Origin: Emergomyces orientalis
Taxonomy: Eukaryota > Ascomycota > Eurotiomycetes > Onygenales > Ajellomycetaceae
Reading direction: 5' to 3'
Length of the DNA stretch: 64,000 nt
Assembly (NCBI GenBank): GCA_002110485.1
Contig: MOWL01000002.1
Location: 558,001-622,000, forward strand
Below are positions 35,279 to 45,527 of this stretch, in pieces. The notes below the pieces were generated by a model. That model was not told where the DNA came from. It saw only the letters and a program-made list of their open reading frames with translations, and did no database searches. A program made the position numbers and the translations under genes. Every line of letters begins with the position of its first letter. Position 1 is the first letter of the stretch.

Positions 35279-36413
35279 TTAGTGACCAGCAAGGGCCATG
35301 GCACGGCGGCGGTCACGCTCTTCAGCAATAGAGAGCTAAATAATATGGTCAGTATATATGCAATGAATTTCAAATGGACAGGTGGGCGTTCGAGTCATAC
35401 TTTGACACCCTTGCCCTTAGGCAGACTGATCCATGGCTTCTCCTGTCCAATGATGAAGACGTTGGTCTCACGGGTGGCGAAGGAGTTGTCAATGGCATCT
35501 TTGATGTGGACAATGTTGAATCCACCATCGTGGCGCTCACGATGGGTGACGACACCAACGCGTCCCATGTTACGACCACCAGTAGCCATGGCAATCACAC
35601 CAGTGTCAAACTTGATGAAGTCAGTGATCTTGCCAGTAGCCAGATCGATCTTCACAGTATCGTTGACCTTGATAGCAGGGTCAGGGTACCGGATCCTATA
35701 ATCACCCAGAAAAGAATATGTCAGCATTTCGGGATACTTTCCCTATATTCTTTCACAAGAAAAAAGCTAGGATATCGTGTTTCCACGGATATCAACCAAA
35801 GCTTGGTCCAACGACTGAATGATGCGGAAGAACTCACGTTCTAGCATCGTGCGTAACCAAGAATGGGATTCCACCTTTGCCGAGCTGAACACGCTTGACT
35901 TTGCCCAGCTTATATTCGGCCTCCTCGGCTTGGATGCGGTGGACAGTGAAGCGGCCCTTGGTGTCATAGACGAGGCGGAAGTTCTCGCCAGTCTTGTCGA
36001 TGGTGATCACATCCATGAAACCGGCGGGGTAGGTGGAATCGGTGCGGACTTTTCCGTCGACCTTGACGAGACGCTGCATAAGGATGGCGTTGGTCTCACG
36101 CGAGTTGAGGGCATACTTCAGACTACGACCAAAAGAGATCTTGTCAGCATTTATATATCGCTACAGCCTCTAATACTTGGAATTTCAGACTCACCGGTTG
36201 CGAATGAAGACGATGAGAGGCAAACAATCTCTCAGCTTGTGAGGACCGGGAGATGGGCGAGGAGCATAGGAACCGGACAATTTGTCCAAGAGCCAGTGCG
36301 ATGGCGCACTCAGGCGCTTTTGATGCTTTTTTCTAAAACAGCAAAAGAATTAGCTTGAACGAGCATATATGTGAATTGGCGGAGTAGAGAGTAACATACG
36401 GTCCACGGCCCAT
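35279..36413 (-). CDS. rps4: 40S ribosomal protein S4 (eS4)
   Basis: Cytosolic small-subunit ribosomal protein. Five exons: 36413-36400 (14 nt), 36332-36195, 36122-35838, 35695-35401 and 35335-35279, giving 262 residues, matching the family. It reads [18 protein letters not shown], then [33 protein letters not shown] (the S4 RNA-binding part), [23 protein letters not shown] (KOW-type loop), [18 protein letters not shown], and ends [10 protein letters not shown]. All intron boundaries are GT..AG. A very short first exon followed by an intron right after the start is typical of fungal ribosomal-protein genes. A pyrimidine-rich and GTGAG-rich upstream stretch separates it from copia B. Confidence 0.97.
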
Positions 36414-37220
36414 GATGATTGACTTGTCGACTTGATCCCTCGAATTGTCGTTGTTGTCGCGGAGTGGAGGTTGTCAGCAAAAACAGAGTGCGAGACGAAG
36501 AACTTTTTAGGCTGCAGAAATTCGCTTAGTATTGTGTTTTGGGTTAGTGTGAGTGCAGCCCTAAGGCTAACCGAATCAAGACACAACCTTAACCTTAAAA
36601 TTTAGGCTACTGACATAATCTTCAATTTTTGACTTCAATTGTTTTTCAATAACGGCAAAAGCATTGGATCCGGGCCAATTGGAGTGGGCTTCTGGTTCTT
36701 TACACTTTATATGCTCCCTAATCATTATCTATTTGCTTTTCGAGCTCGCGGCGGTGAAAGACTGACATTTATCGGCCTTGCTCTGCAATGGTACCTATGG
36801 CTACCACTTTCCCATATAGACTGAAAAGAAGTATAGACAAGTACATACGACCATAGGGAGTGGAGAACAGGGCTTCCCGTCCGTTCAGCAGTACTTAAGC
36901 CACTTGACAACGCGCCCAACCACTTATTGAGCCTTTAAGCTGCTGCCGCTTCAAGAGTGATGTCGCGCGACCCCAGGGTGAGTACAGGCGAGTATGTGTG
37001 AGCTGGGTGAAGACATGGGTGAGTTTGAGTGATACTGTGTGATTGCAGGTGGGCCAGAGATAAATAACTCACCCTACATCAAAAATACTTAAAATAGACT
37101 GAATGATACACAAAGTAGAGGTTTTGTCTTCAATCTTCACTTCTCTTTTTTTCTCTCTCAAATCATCAAGCTCGTGTTGCAGCTCATCACGTGATAAAAT
37201 GGAGGAAACACGTCTCGGAA
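36414..37220. other. Upstream region of rps4 and edge of the transposon block
   Basis: The first part is rps4 promoter and 5' UTR. Around 36966-37060 GTGAG-like words recur. An ATG at 37199 opens a frame (MEETRLGTL) that continues, once copia B is removed, into 42376 and beyond. No other gene seen. Confidence 0.5.
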
Positions 37221-37225
37221 CACTG

Positions 37226-37327
37226 TGTTGGAGGTTGCTACGGCTACTGCAGCCACGTGGCCTCCCAATCCTATTTGTAGAACCTCGCTAGCTAGAATAG
37301 AATACACAACAACGTTATCCTCCAATA
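37226..37327 (+). repeat. 5' LTR of copia B
   Basis: 102 bp, TGTTGGAGGTTGC...CCTCCAATA, identical to 42269-42370. Confidence 0.93.
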
Positions 37328-37444
37328 GATTATGACCCTTATAAGCAATAAAATCGCTGAAATAACGTGCCAATTGCATCTTCATGTTTGTTATACATGC
37401 TTAGACGTTTTTTTGTGAATTAATTGGACTTAATTGGACCTGAA

Positions 37445-40400
37445 ATGGTCAATTTGCGATCAGATGAGACCCCTGATCTGACTGCAGAATACGTGCCGCC
37501 GCGTCGTAGAAACCCGGAAACGCCGGAGGCGCAACAAGGATTAAACGCAGGCTTGCCAACGCCTGCAACGGACCGAAGGATGGCTGCCCCAGGGACGTTC
37601 AAACCTGACAAGACAATTGAGGAGGAATCAAGCGATTTAAGTGATGATTTCAAAGACCCGGTTGATGACGCGATGTCAGACAACGCGGGGGGCCTGAGTG
37701 GCCAGGACAATGCGAGCGAAGAGACTCATATGAGATTAGAAATTGCAAGGCTTCAATATGAGGTTGAGCAAATGAAAGCTGGCAGGGGACAGGCCCCTGT
37801 AGGTGATGAGAACCTAGGTGCAGACCTGACTGATTATCTGCAAAGAAAGGGTAGAACGCTGGCCATTATGAAGATTCTTAATGAGTTCTGTGACCAGGTT
37901 AAATCTATACAGAAACCGGTTATACTGACCAAATTGGTGAACTACTCCATGTGAAAAGAGAAGATCCTTCTCACAGTGAAGCAGTCAGAGACCAATGACA
38001 TTCTCAATGAGAAGCAGGCTGGCCCCAATGATGATGCCAGCCCTGATATGCAGCGCTTTTGGAAGGAACGCAACATGTGACTATATAACTACATGTGGTC
38101 CATGGTTGCCCCGCAGGCGAAATCTCATTTCACACTGCCGAAGAATTTGGAGCTGTCTGCATACATGTTGTGGGTGATTATAAGTGAAAGCTTCGCCGAA
38201 AGACCTGCTGTCTGGAGGACCAGGTTATACAAGAAGATGATTGATTTGACTGCCAAGTCAAAAGACTCAGATTGCGCGTTCATCAAGCGCTTGATCACAA
38301 TAAGAACTGACTATATCTGTCTTGGATATACAGTTGAAGACTTCATGTTTTTTGACTGTCTACTCATCAGAGTAAGCAAGGAATGGGCTGCGTTCATTAA
38401 GAATCACATGAATCAAATTGAGAAGAATGAATCCCAACCCCTAGAAGATGACTTTATGAGTCTTTGCCGTGATATTCTTTTGCGGCTCCCAACAATGAAA
38501 GAATTGAATACTGACATGTTGAAGAACCCTGCAAATAACACACAAGACAAGAATAAGAAGGGCAAGAATAGAGACAATAAAAGAAATGATGGGGAAACCA
38601 AGCTGGAGTGTAAGGATAATGACGCGAGAACCTGCTATCATTGTCACAAGACTGATCATATTCAGTTTGACTGCTGGAAGAAATACCCTGAAAAATGTCC
38701 ACCCAATCCGAACACCAATAAGAATAAAGACAAGGGGGATGTCAACGCGAGCACTGCCCCCGTCCACAGCATCATAGAACAGGTATTTTGGATGAGGGAT
38801 AAGGCATATTCAAGCAGTAAAGCAGCCAAAGATACCTGAATCTTGGACTCAGAAGCAGGAGCTCATGCCACGCCTCATAGAGATCTTGTTGTTGTGAAGC
38901 CTCAAGATTATACTGTCAAGTTAGAAATGGTGGACGGAACGGTGGTCCCTGCAGCAGCAATCAGGGAAACAAGAATTAAGGTTGAAGGGGCGGATATGCT
39001 ACTGCATGACATCTGCTATGTCCCGAAGCTAGAGGTCAACCTCATAAGTATGAGCAAGCTTGTACGCCGGGGCTTTACTTTTAAGCAGCTGGCATATGGG
39101 AATAGTCAAGCCATACTTGTCATGTCTTCAGACAGAATGTTATCATTCACAGCAAGATTGAATGAGAATGATATCTATGAGGTGGAAAAGCCTTCTACAT
39201 ATCAGAACTTGATCTGATTTGCCATGCCCAACGGTGAATATGAACCTGCAAACGCGCTACGTACGCAGGACGAAGATGCCATATTGGCGCTACCCAAGGA
39301 CAATGTAAGAGTTATAGAACACATGTTAATACAATGGCACCAAAAGCTTGGCCACCTCAATCCCAGGGATATCGTCAAAATGGCGGCGGATCCACGTATG
39401 GGGATGAGGATTATTGGTCAAAGAGCTTTGTCATTTTGCAAAATCTGTGTCCAGGCGAAAATGACACGTCCAGCCTTTGCACCAATGATGCAAGTCATCA
39501 AGCCGGCGATGAGGTTCTTCATCAACCTGGCAGAGGGCAGAAAAACACTGTTCGACAGGAACAACTTGCTCACTAGAGAGGGTGCCAGCTATTGGCTGGG
39601 GATCACAGATGACGCCTCTCGCTATAGGTGGGCAATCCTTATGATGTCAAAAGGAGAATCTACCGCGAGATTAATGAATTTTATCGCGGGGATTGAGGCA
39701 ACTACGCAGCGCCGCGTGGGGACCCTACATTGGGACAGTGGCGGCGAATTTAAAAGCCAAGATCTTAAGGCCTACTGCCAGAGCAAAGGAATTGCGTATG
39801 AGACTACTACACCTGACACGCCGCAATTGAACGGCCCCGCGGAACGCGCCAATTGTATTGTAGCAGAAAAGACAAGGAGCTTGCTGTTTGACAGTGGAGT
39901 GGTAAAAGAGCTTTGGGGTGAGGCAATGCAAGCCGCGATTATGATGATTAATACATCCCCTACGTCAACTAAGATCTTTGGATGCAAGCAAGGGGCCCCG
40001 CTTACGCCTTTCGAGGCCTGGACGGGCGTACAGCCCGCCATCCATTGGATACGGAGATGGGGGTGCAAGGTCTATAAAAAGAATCTAAAAGTGACCAATA
40101 AGCTCGCGGATAGGACCGACGGCAAAGAGTGGCAGCTAGTTGGCTACCAAGGATTTCACCAATATTGTATATGGGATCCCGCTGCACGCCTTTTAGAGAT
40201 CGCGCGGGACGTCATATTTGATGAAGCCCTTGACGCGGGCGTAGAGCCTGTCAACGCGTTAAAAGAATCAAATGAACTGTCAAAGGAATTGGATGTTCTG
40301 GATGCCACAAAGGGGTGGCAACACTGCTTGCTATGTTGCTTAGCGAAGGTTAAACTGGATGTTTTAAAGATGATTGCCAACAGGGATCTTGAAGATGCAA

Positions 40401-42076
40401 TAGACCCCACTTATCTTCTTGATGATGAGACGGAGCTTGTCGACGACAAGGAATCTGATGACTCTGCAATGAGAGATGATTCTGTTTTGAGTACTCTGAC
40501 AGATTGCCCAGCCACCCTAACTGAGGCTAAAAGAAGCCCAGATTGGGGCTATTGACAGAAAGCAATGAAAAAGGAAGTCAAGATCTTCAAGCAAAAGAAG
40601 ACATATATTGTTGTTGAAAAGACCCCGGATATGGATATCTTAACTGGCAAGTGAGTGTTTGACAGGAAATTGAATAATAAGGGTGAAACCATTCAATTCT
40701 GAGCCCGCTGGGTGGTTAGGGGATTCTTGCAGCAGCAAGGGGTTCACTATATGAGGTCTTACGCCGCAGTAGTGTCAGGGCCCACATCATGTAGCTTATT
40801 CACTATATCCGCGGCGAAGGGTTGGAAAGTCAAATCAATTGATTACGTGTCCGCGTTCTTGAATGGCGTATTGCCGCAGAACGAGATGGTCTATATGCAA
40901 CTGCCTACAGGGGTTAAGCACAGCAGAGGGGGTCTGGTTGGCTTGCTCCGCCAGAGCCTATACAGAATGAAACAGGCAGCGAGGGTGTGGTATTTTCTCG
41001 CAACTGAACACCTTACTATGTTGGGGTTCAAAATATCGGCGTACGACGGGGGATTCCTATACCACCCTATTCGCGAGATCTATTTGACGTTGCATGTCAA
41101 TGATTGTCATGTGACAGGACCCCAAGAGCAGCAAATAGACTGAGTTTTGACAGAAATTGCCAAAAGGTTTGAGACAAAAGATGTTGAAGAGAATAAACTC
41201 TATCTTGAGATGAAAGTCAAATGTCAAAAGAACAGTGATTTAGTGGTTACACAGAACTGCTATATTGAGGAGATTATAGAGGATTTTGAGATGAACAAGG
41301 TGAACCCGGCCAGCACCTCAATGACGGCTGGCATACGCCTAGAATTCTCGCCAGATGAGGATGGCAGATTGAATGACGATTTCACCACTACAAGATATCA
41401 TCAAGGGTTGAGATCACTGCAATATTTGATCTCAAGCAGCAGGTCAGACCTTGCATTTGTGGTCAATTACCTATCGCGATTCAACTCGCGCCCGCACAAG
41501 GCCTGTTGGGCAGCATTAAAACACGTCCTATGTTATGTCAAAAAGACGAAAAATCATGGCATATTGTATAAGAAGAATAGTGAGAGCCTGAATCCGGTGG
41601 CATACTGTGATTTGAACTGGGCGGGGGCGGACCCCCAATACAAATCAACTACAGGGTACATTATCCTGATTAACGGATCGCCGATCTCGTGGCGCTCGCA
41701 GAGGCAGACCTCCATCGCGAAATCTACTACGGAGGCCGAATATATCGCGGCTAGCGAAGCTGCGTGTGAGGTGATCTGGCTGAATGACATGTTATATGAC
41801 GCCGGGTTGGTGGATGGAAAAGCAAAAGTATGCTCGCACCTGCGGGTTGACAATAAGGGTGCGATCGACCTAGTGAAAGGGGAATCCTTAATGCGTAGAT
41901 CGCGCCACATCGAGATAAGATACCACATCCTCCATGATTTGGTTGAAAAAGGGGAGATTGTAATGAAACATGTTGGTTCTATGGCAAATATAGCTGATGG
42001 CCTCACCAAGCCGCTGGCTAAGCCTGCATTTGAGGAATTCGTCGAAAAGATTGGGTTGACGGAGATTGACAGGTAA
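37445..42076 (+). pseudogene. Copia B gag-pol, eight in-frame TGA
   Basis: Begins MVNLRSDETPDLT at ATG 37445, paralleling the copia A start, and stays in one frame to the TAA ending at 42076 with no frameshift. Internal stops, all TGA, begin at 37952, 38078, 38837, 39215, 40553, 40652, 40700 and 41141. Against copia A six of them align with Trp, one with Arg and one with Gln. Visible domains: a zinc knuckle (CYHCHKTDHIQFDC), protease with the motif changed to LDSEAGAHATP (Gly to Glu), an integrase core (LHWDSGGEF, NGPAERAN), RT with LHVNDCH (catalytic Asp to Asn) and RNase H (STTEAEYIAASEAA). The lost protease and RT residues mean this copy cannot replicate on its own even if the stops were read. 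Confidence 0.93.
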
Positions 42077-42268
42077 AATTGAATGGTATGAGGAATATGG
42101 GGAACTGCTTATTTTTGCGTGTGTTTCTCTGTTTTTTACGGTTATTGCCGTACAGGCACCTTTCCTAATGAGGAAATCAGGGTCTGATTTGTGTAATTAA
42201 TTATTATTGCGTTTTTGAATGAATTGCGGCCGGGCGGCTGAGCCTGAGTGCGCCGCAGCAAGGGGGGG

Positions 42269-42370
42269 TGTTGGAGGTTGCTACGGCTACTGCAGCCACG
42301 TGGCCTCCCAATCCTATTTGTAGAACCTCGCTAGCTAGAATAGAATACACAACAACGTTATCCTCCAATA
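42269..42370 (+). repeat. 3' LTR of copia B
   Basis: 102 bp, identical to the 5' LTR, preceded by the polypurine run and followed by cactg. Confidence 0.93.
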
Positions 42371-42375
42371 CACTG

Positions 42376-43260
42376 GAAGAACGGTTGACATGTGCAGAAT
42401 ATGCAGCCTCTCACTGAATATCAACAACAACAACAACAAGAAGAGCAGAACAACACTGTTTGCTTTCAAAAGCTTGCCCCTGCTACTGAAGCTAAGCAAG
42501 AGAGAGCTGTTGCGGATTGAACACTGTAAGCTTCAGATATATAATTCTAGTTGATTTGTGCTGATTCAATTCAGCTGGAGGCAAACTGAGATTCTGGAGG
42601 AGAATGCACAGGCTTCAATTCAGATTCTATCTTAAGGGAATAATGTATATACTGGGGATTTTCTAAAAATTGCAGAGATATGACATTTCTAGTAAATTTT
42701 ACAAATGTGTGCTTGTATTGAGAAAAGAATAGAGGCATTACATCTAAATACTAGTAATAGCACTAACCTCTAGCGAATAGGTCACACTATAATTATGAGA
42801 CCGTATCTTTTATATGGGAAACAGATATTGAATTTCTCCAACACCACATAAGCTATCAATATAAAATTGTAGAATGATAAAAAATTCTCCATTATTTAAT
42901 ATACTACTTGTATTCAACACTCTTAGCTTATATTTTAAATGTTATGCCAAGATGAATCTACAGTTACATAAAAATAACCTATGGGATTGGAAAATCACAT
43001 GACTGAATTTCTTGTAAAAGGTTCCTGTGGGAGCCATGGCCTCCTATTACGGACTAGCGCCCCGTACACACACATATAGCCACTAGATAGCCACACCAAT
43101 ACAACCACTCAGACGTCCAACAGTTCCAAGGTTTCTATGTGGGATGGTTTAATCTTCTATATTCGGATCGGCTAGCTATGTCGTATTATATATAGGACAG
43201 GATCACGTGCAGGCGGGGCGATCGCTAGGGCAACGCCACCGAGGCGGCCACCGCTACATC
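42376..43260. other. AT-rich relic sequence, probably old transposon debris
   Basis: Starts with a CAA repeat (42418-42440) and a coding-like stretch (QKLAPATEAKQERAV), then about 500 bp of AT-rich, CpG-poor DNA with no frame. From about 43026 base composition returns to normal; TGTGGGAGCC...CACCAATA (43026-43101) looks like a degraded copia LTR, but it has no matching duplication. I cannot name the parent element. Confidence 0.4.
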
Positions 43261-43360
43261 TGATGGAGGTGGAAGGTTGGTTGATTGTACTATCTAGCGG
43301 GCGCAGCTCTCTCATATAGGAGTGCGGGTCACGTGGTCTACTAAGGGCATCCTGCCAACA
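43261..43360 (-). repeat. Complete LTR of element D
   Basis: 100 bp with TG...CA ends (plus strand tgatggagg...gccaaca); its first 93 bp recur unchanged at 44041-44133. Confidence 0.85.
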
Positions 43361-44040
43361 CCCCCCCTGGCCACGAGCACCCGGATAACCTCCTAGCTGG
43401 CCTGGATATTATATACAAATCATGCCTGGTTGTCCCATCAAAAAACTCCTTATTCCATGTGCAAATTGACCCCTAGCTCCTAGCTTCAAATCATTCTCAT
43501 TACCTCTATTCTTGCTCCTTTCCTCCCTGAAATTCCTCCACAATATCCTGCATTTGTAGTCTAAAAACATGGAAAACTCTTGTTCCTTCCCCATCTCACA
43601 AGTTCTGGCTCCTGGCACTGGCACTGGCTCAACTGGCTCTGACTCTTGGCTCTGGCACGGCTTCTGGCGGGTAGTTTTAGTCGAAAATTTGAAGGATTCG
43701 CTGGATTCTCATTCGTGTAGGGTAGGCCTCGGGCATTTGATAGATGATGGATGTGATTGAGTAGGACTGGTTCGAATGCGTATGAAGAAGGTTGAGATTT
43801 GATGAATATATTGTGCCTTCCGCGAAGGACTTTTGATGCCTCTTATGAGGGCTTTTGTTGATTTTTGAACGCGAATTCTAGTCATTTGCTAGCCATCTTG
43901 TTCCTTGAAAACTGACGCGATATACTGTTTATATCAAGCTTGCCAGTGATTGTTCACTATTGTAGGAGACTCACGGAACCAACCCCTAGGTTTTAAAACA
44001 TGTAGTTGATGGCGCGGCACGCGGCAAAGGGCCCATAACC

Positions 44041-44133
44041 TGATGGAGGTGGAAGGTTGGTTGATTGTACTATCTAGCGGGCGCAGCTCTCTCATATAGG
44101 AGTGCGGGTCACGTGGTCTACTAAGGGCATCCT
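44041..44133 (-). repeat. Second, truncated LTR of element D
   Basis: 93 bp identical to 43261-43353. The final gccaaca is missing, and the sequence switches to the LTR of copia E at 44134. Confidence 0.85.
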
Positions 44134-44236
44134 CTTAGATAATGTGCATTATCCCTTAACTAAACTAACTAGTGAACACGCTGGCAACTATATAATGGGG
44201 GACACGTGACTATGGTAGCCCTAGTATCATCCAACA
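44134..44236 (-). repeat. 3' LTR of copia E
   Basis: Shares GATACTAGGGCTACC with the copia A LTR and so belongs to that family, though clearly diverged. Confidence 0.75.
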
Positions 44237-44354
44237 CCCCCCCATGCTAGGGCGCCCCAGAGCACGGCGGCACACCTAGGAGCTGCCCACTACCCTCAAA
44301 TCAATCAAAAAAGACACTAAAAGCACACTAAATACACATAACTTTTAGAGAAAA

Positions 44355-45290
44355 CTAGGCACAGTTTCTCATGCCCAATTTCTGCACAAAATCACTGAAT
44401 GCAGGTCTTGCCAAAGGCTTGGTGAAGTCATCAGTCTTATTCACAGTTGAATTCACATGTTGAAGGCACATCTCATCCTTCGCCACAAGATCTCAAATGA
44501 TATGAAAATGAATCTCTATATGCCGGGATCTCTTAGTCAGGGACTCTCCCTTAGCAAGATCAATGGCACCCCTATTATCTACATGAAGACTGGACACTAA
44601 ACACCCTTTCTCCTGCAGTAGGCCGGCATCATGCAACATGTCATTTAACCATATCAACTCACACACAGCCTCGCTAGCAGCAATATACTCAGCCTCTGTT
44701 GTAGACTTAGCTGTAGAGGCCTGCCGCTGCGAACACCATGACACAGGGGCTCCATTAATCATAATCACATAGCCTGAGGTTGATTTAAACTGGGGATCCG
44801 CACCCGCTCAGTCTGAGTCACAATATGCTGTAGAGGCTAACCCATCCTCACTGATCTCTCCCCTATAGAGAATACCCACTCGCCTGGTCTTCTTAACATA
44901 CTGCAAGATCTGCTTCAAAGCTGCCCAGCATGTCTTGTTCGGTCGCGAATTAAACCGTGATAAGTAGTTGACTGCAAAAGCAAGATCTGATCTACTACTT
45001 GTAATCAGATACTGAAGAGAGCTCAATCCATGACAGTATCTAGTAGCTGTAAAATCATTGTCAAGACTCTCATCTTCATCTGGTGAGAACTCAAGCTTCA
45101 TGCTCACCATCATAGAAATTCTGGCTGGGTTGACTCTGTTCATGTCAAAATTCTTCAAAATTTCATCAATATAGTGAGTCTGTGTGACCACCAGATCTTC
45201 ATTCTCATGATGTTTAATTTTCATGTCTAAGTATGACTTATTCTCATCAACTTTTTTAGTTTCAAATCTCTTTGCTATCTCATTCAAGAC
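44355..45290 (-). pseudogene. Copia E pol C-terminus (end of RT and RNase H)
   Basis: From NEIAKRFETKKVDE through YLSRFNSRPNK, the RNase H (CSQRQASTAKSTTEAEYIAA, LHVDNRGAIDLAKGES, SRHIEIHFHII) to KLGMRNCA and a TAG at 44355. One frame throughout. Two internal TGA stops: after AYCDSD (Trp in copia A) and after HFHII (Arg in copia A). Truncated at its 5' side by the gypsy F LTR. Confidence 0.85.
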
Positions 45291-45527
45291 TGTAAGGGGC
45301 GAGCAATTAGGTATGAAAGAACTATATTGTGCCTAAAATACAAGAAGAAAAGCTTAAGAAAGAAAAGAGAAAGAAAAAAGAAAGAAAAGAGAGAGTACAA
45401 AAAGTGTGAAGAAAAAAGCTCTAAGTGCAAGCTGCAAGCAAGGGCTAGCCACTAGTGTGGAAGCTATTAGTCTGTTTGAGTGGCTAGCCCAAGTCCATAT
45501 AATTATATAGAGGTTCAACCCCTGACA
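45291..45527 (-). repeat. 3' LTR of gypsy F
   Basis: 237 bp; minus strand begins TGTCAGGGGTTGAACC. It contains a long purine tract (plus strand 45349-45397). Confidence 0.85.

Larger units (their letters stand above)
37221..42375 (+). mobile_element. Ty1/copia element B, full length but with disrupted ORF
   Basis: Element 37226-42370 (5,145 bp) with identical 102-bp LTRs and the 5-bp target-site duplication cactg at 37221-37225 and 42371-42375. The sequence after the 5' LTR (gattatgaccc) is a degraded version of the half-tRNA iMet site. A G-run (42262-42268) precedes the 3' LTR. The interior is a relative of copia A with the same domain order, but the reading frame has eight TGA stops. CpG dinucleotides are still frequent, unlike the LINE block further right. 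Confidence 0.93.
43261..44133 (-). mobile_element. Small non-autonomous LTR element D (TRIM-like)
   Basis: Two direct repeats, 43261-43360 (complete, 100 bp) and 44041-44133 (93 bp, perfect match, last 7 bp missing), enclose only 680 bp. Read on the minus strand the LTR is TGTTGGCAGGATGCCC...CTCCATCA. Next to the upstream LTR is ggttatgggccc, a half-tRNA iMet primer site. Next to the downstream LTR is a run of seven G (43361-43367 on the plus strand as C). So the element has all cis signals for copia-type reverse transcription but no pol. A minus frame at 43409-43624 has no recognisable motif. The missing LTR end abuts copia fragment E. Confidence 0.8.
44134..45290 (-). mobile_element. Copia fragment E (3' part only)
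   Basis: A minus-strand copia remnant: the 3' LTR at 44134-44236 (about 103 bp, similar to the copia A LTR, starting TGTTGGATGATACTAGGGC), a G-run polypurine tract, and the C-terminal part of pol. It ends where the gypsy F LTR begins at 45291. The 5' part is not found on the far side of F. Confidence 0.8.

Noticed and set aside
43026..43101. Possible solo LTR (TGTGGGAGCC...CACCAATA)
   Set aside because: Resembles the copia B LTR ends, but flanks show no 5-bp duplication and the internal similarity is weak.
43409..43624. Open frame inside element D as a small gag
   Set aside because: It starts without a good ATG context, shows no gag or zinc-knuckle motif, and is short enough to arise by chance.
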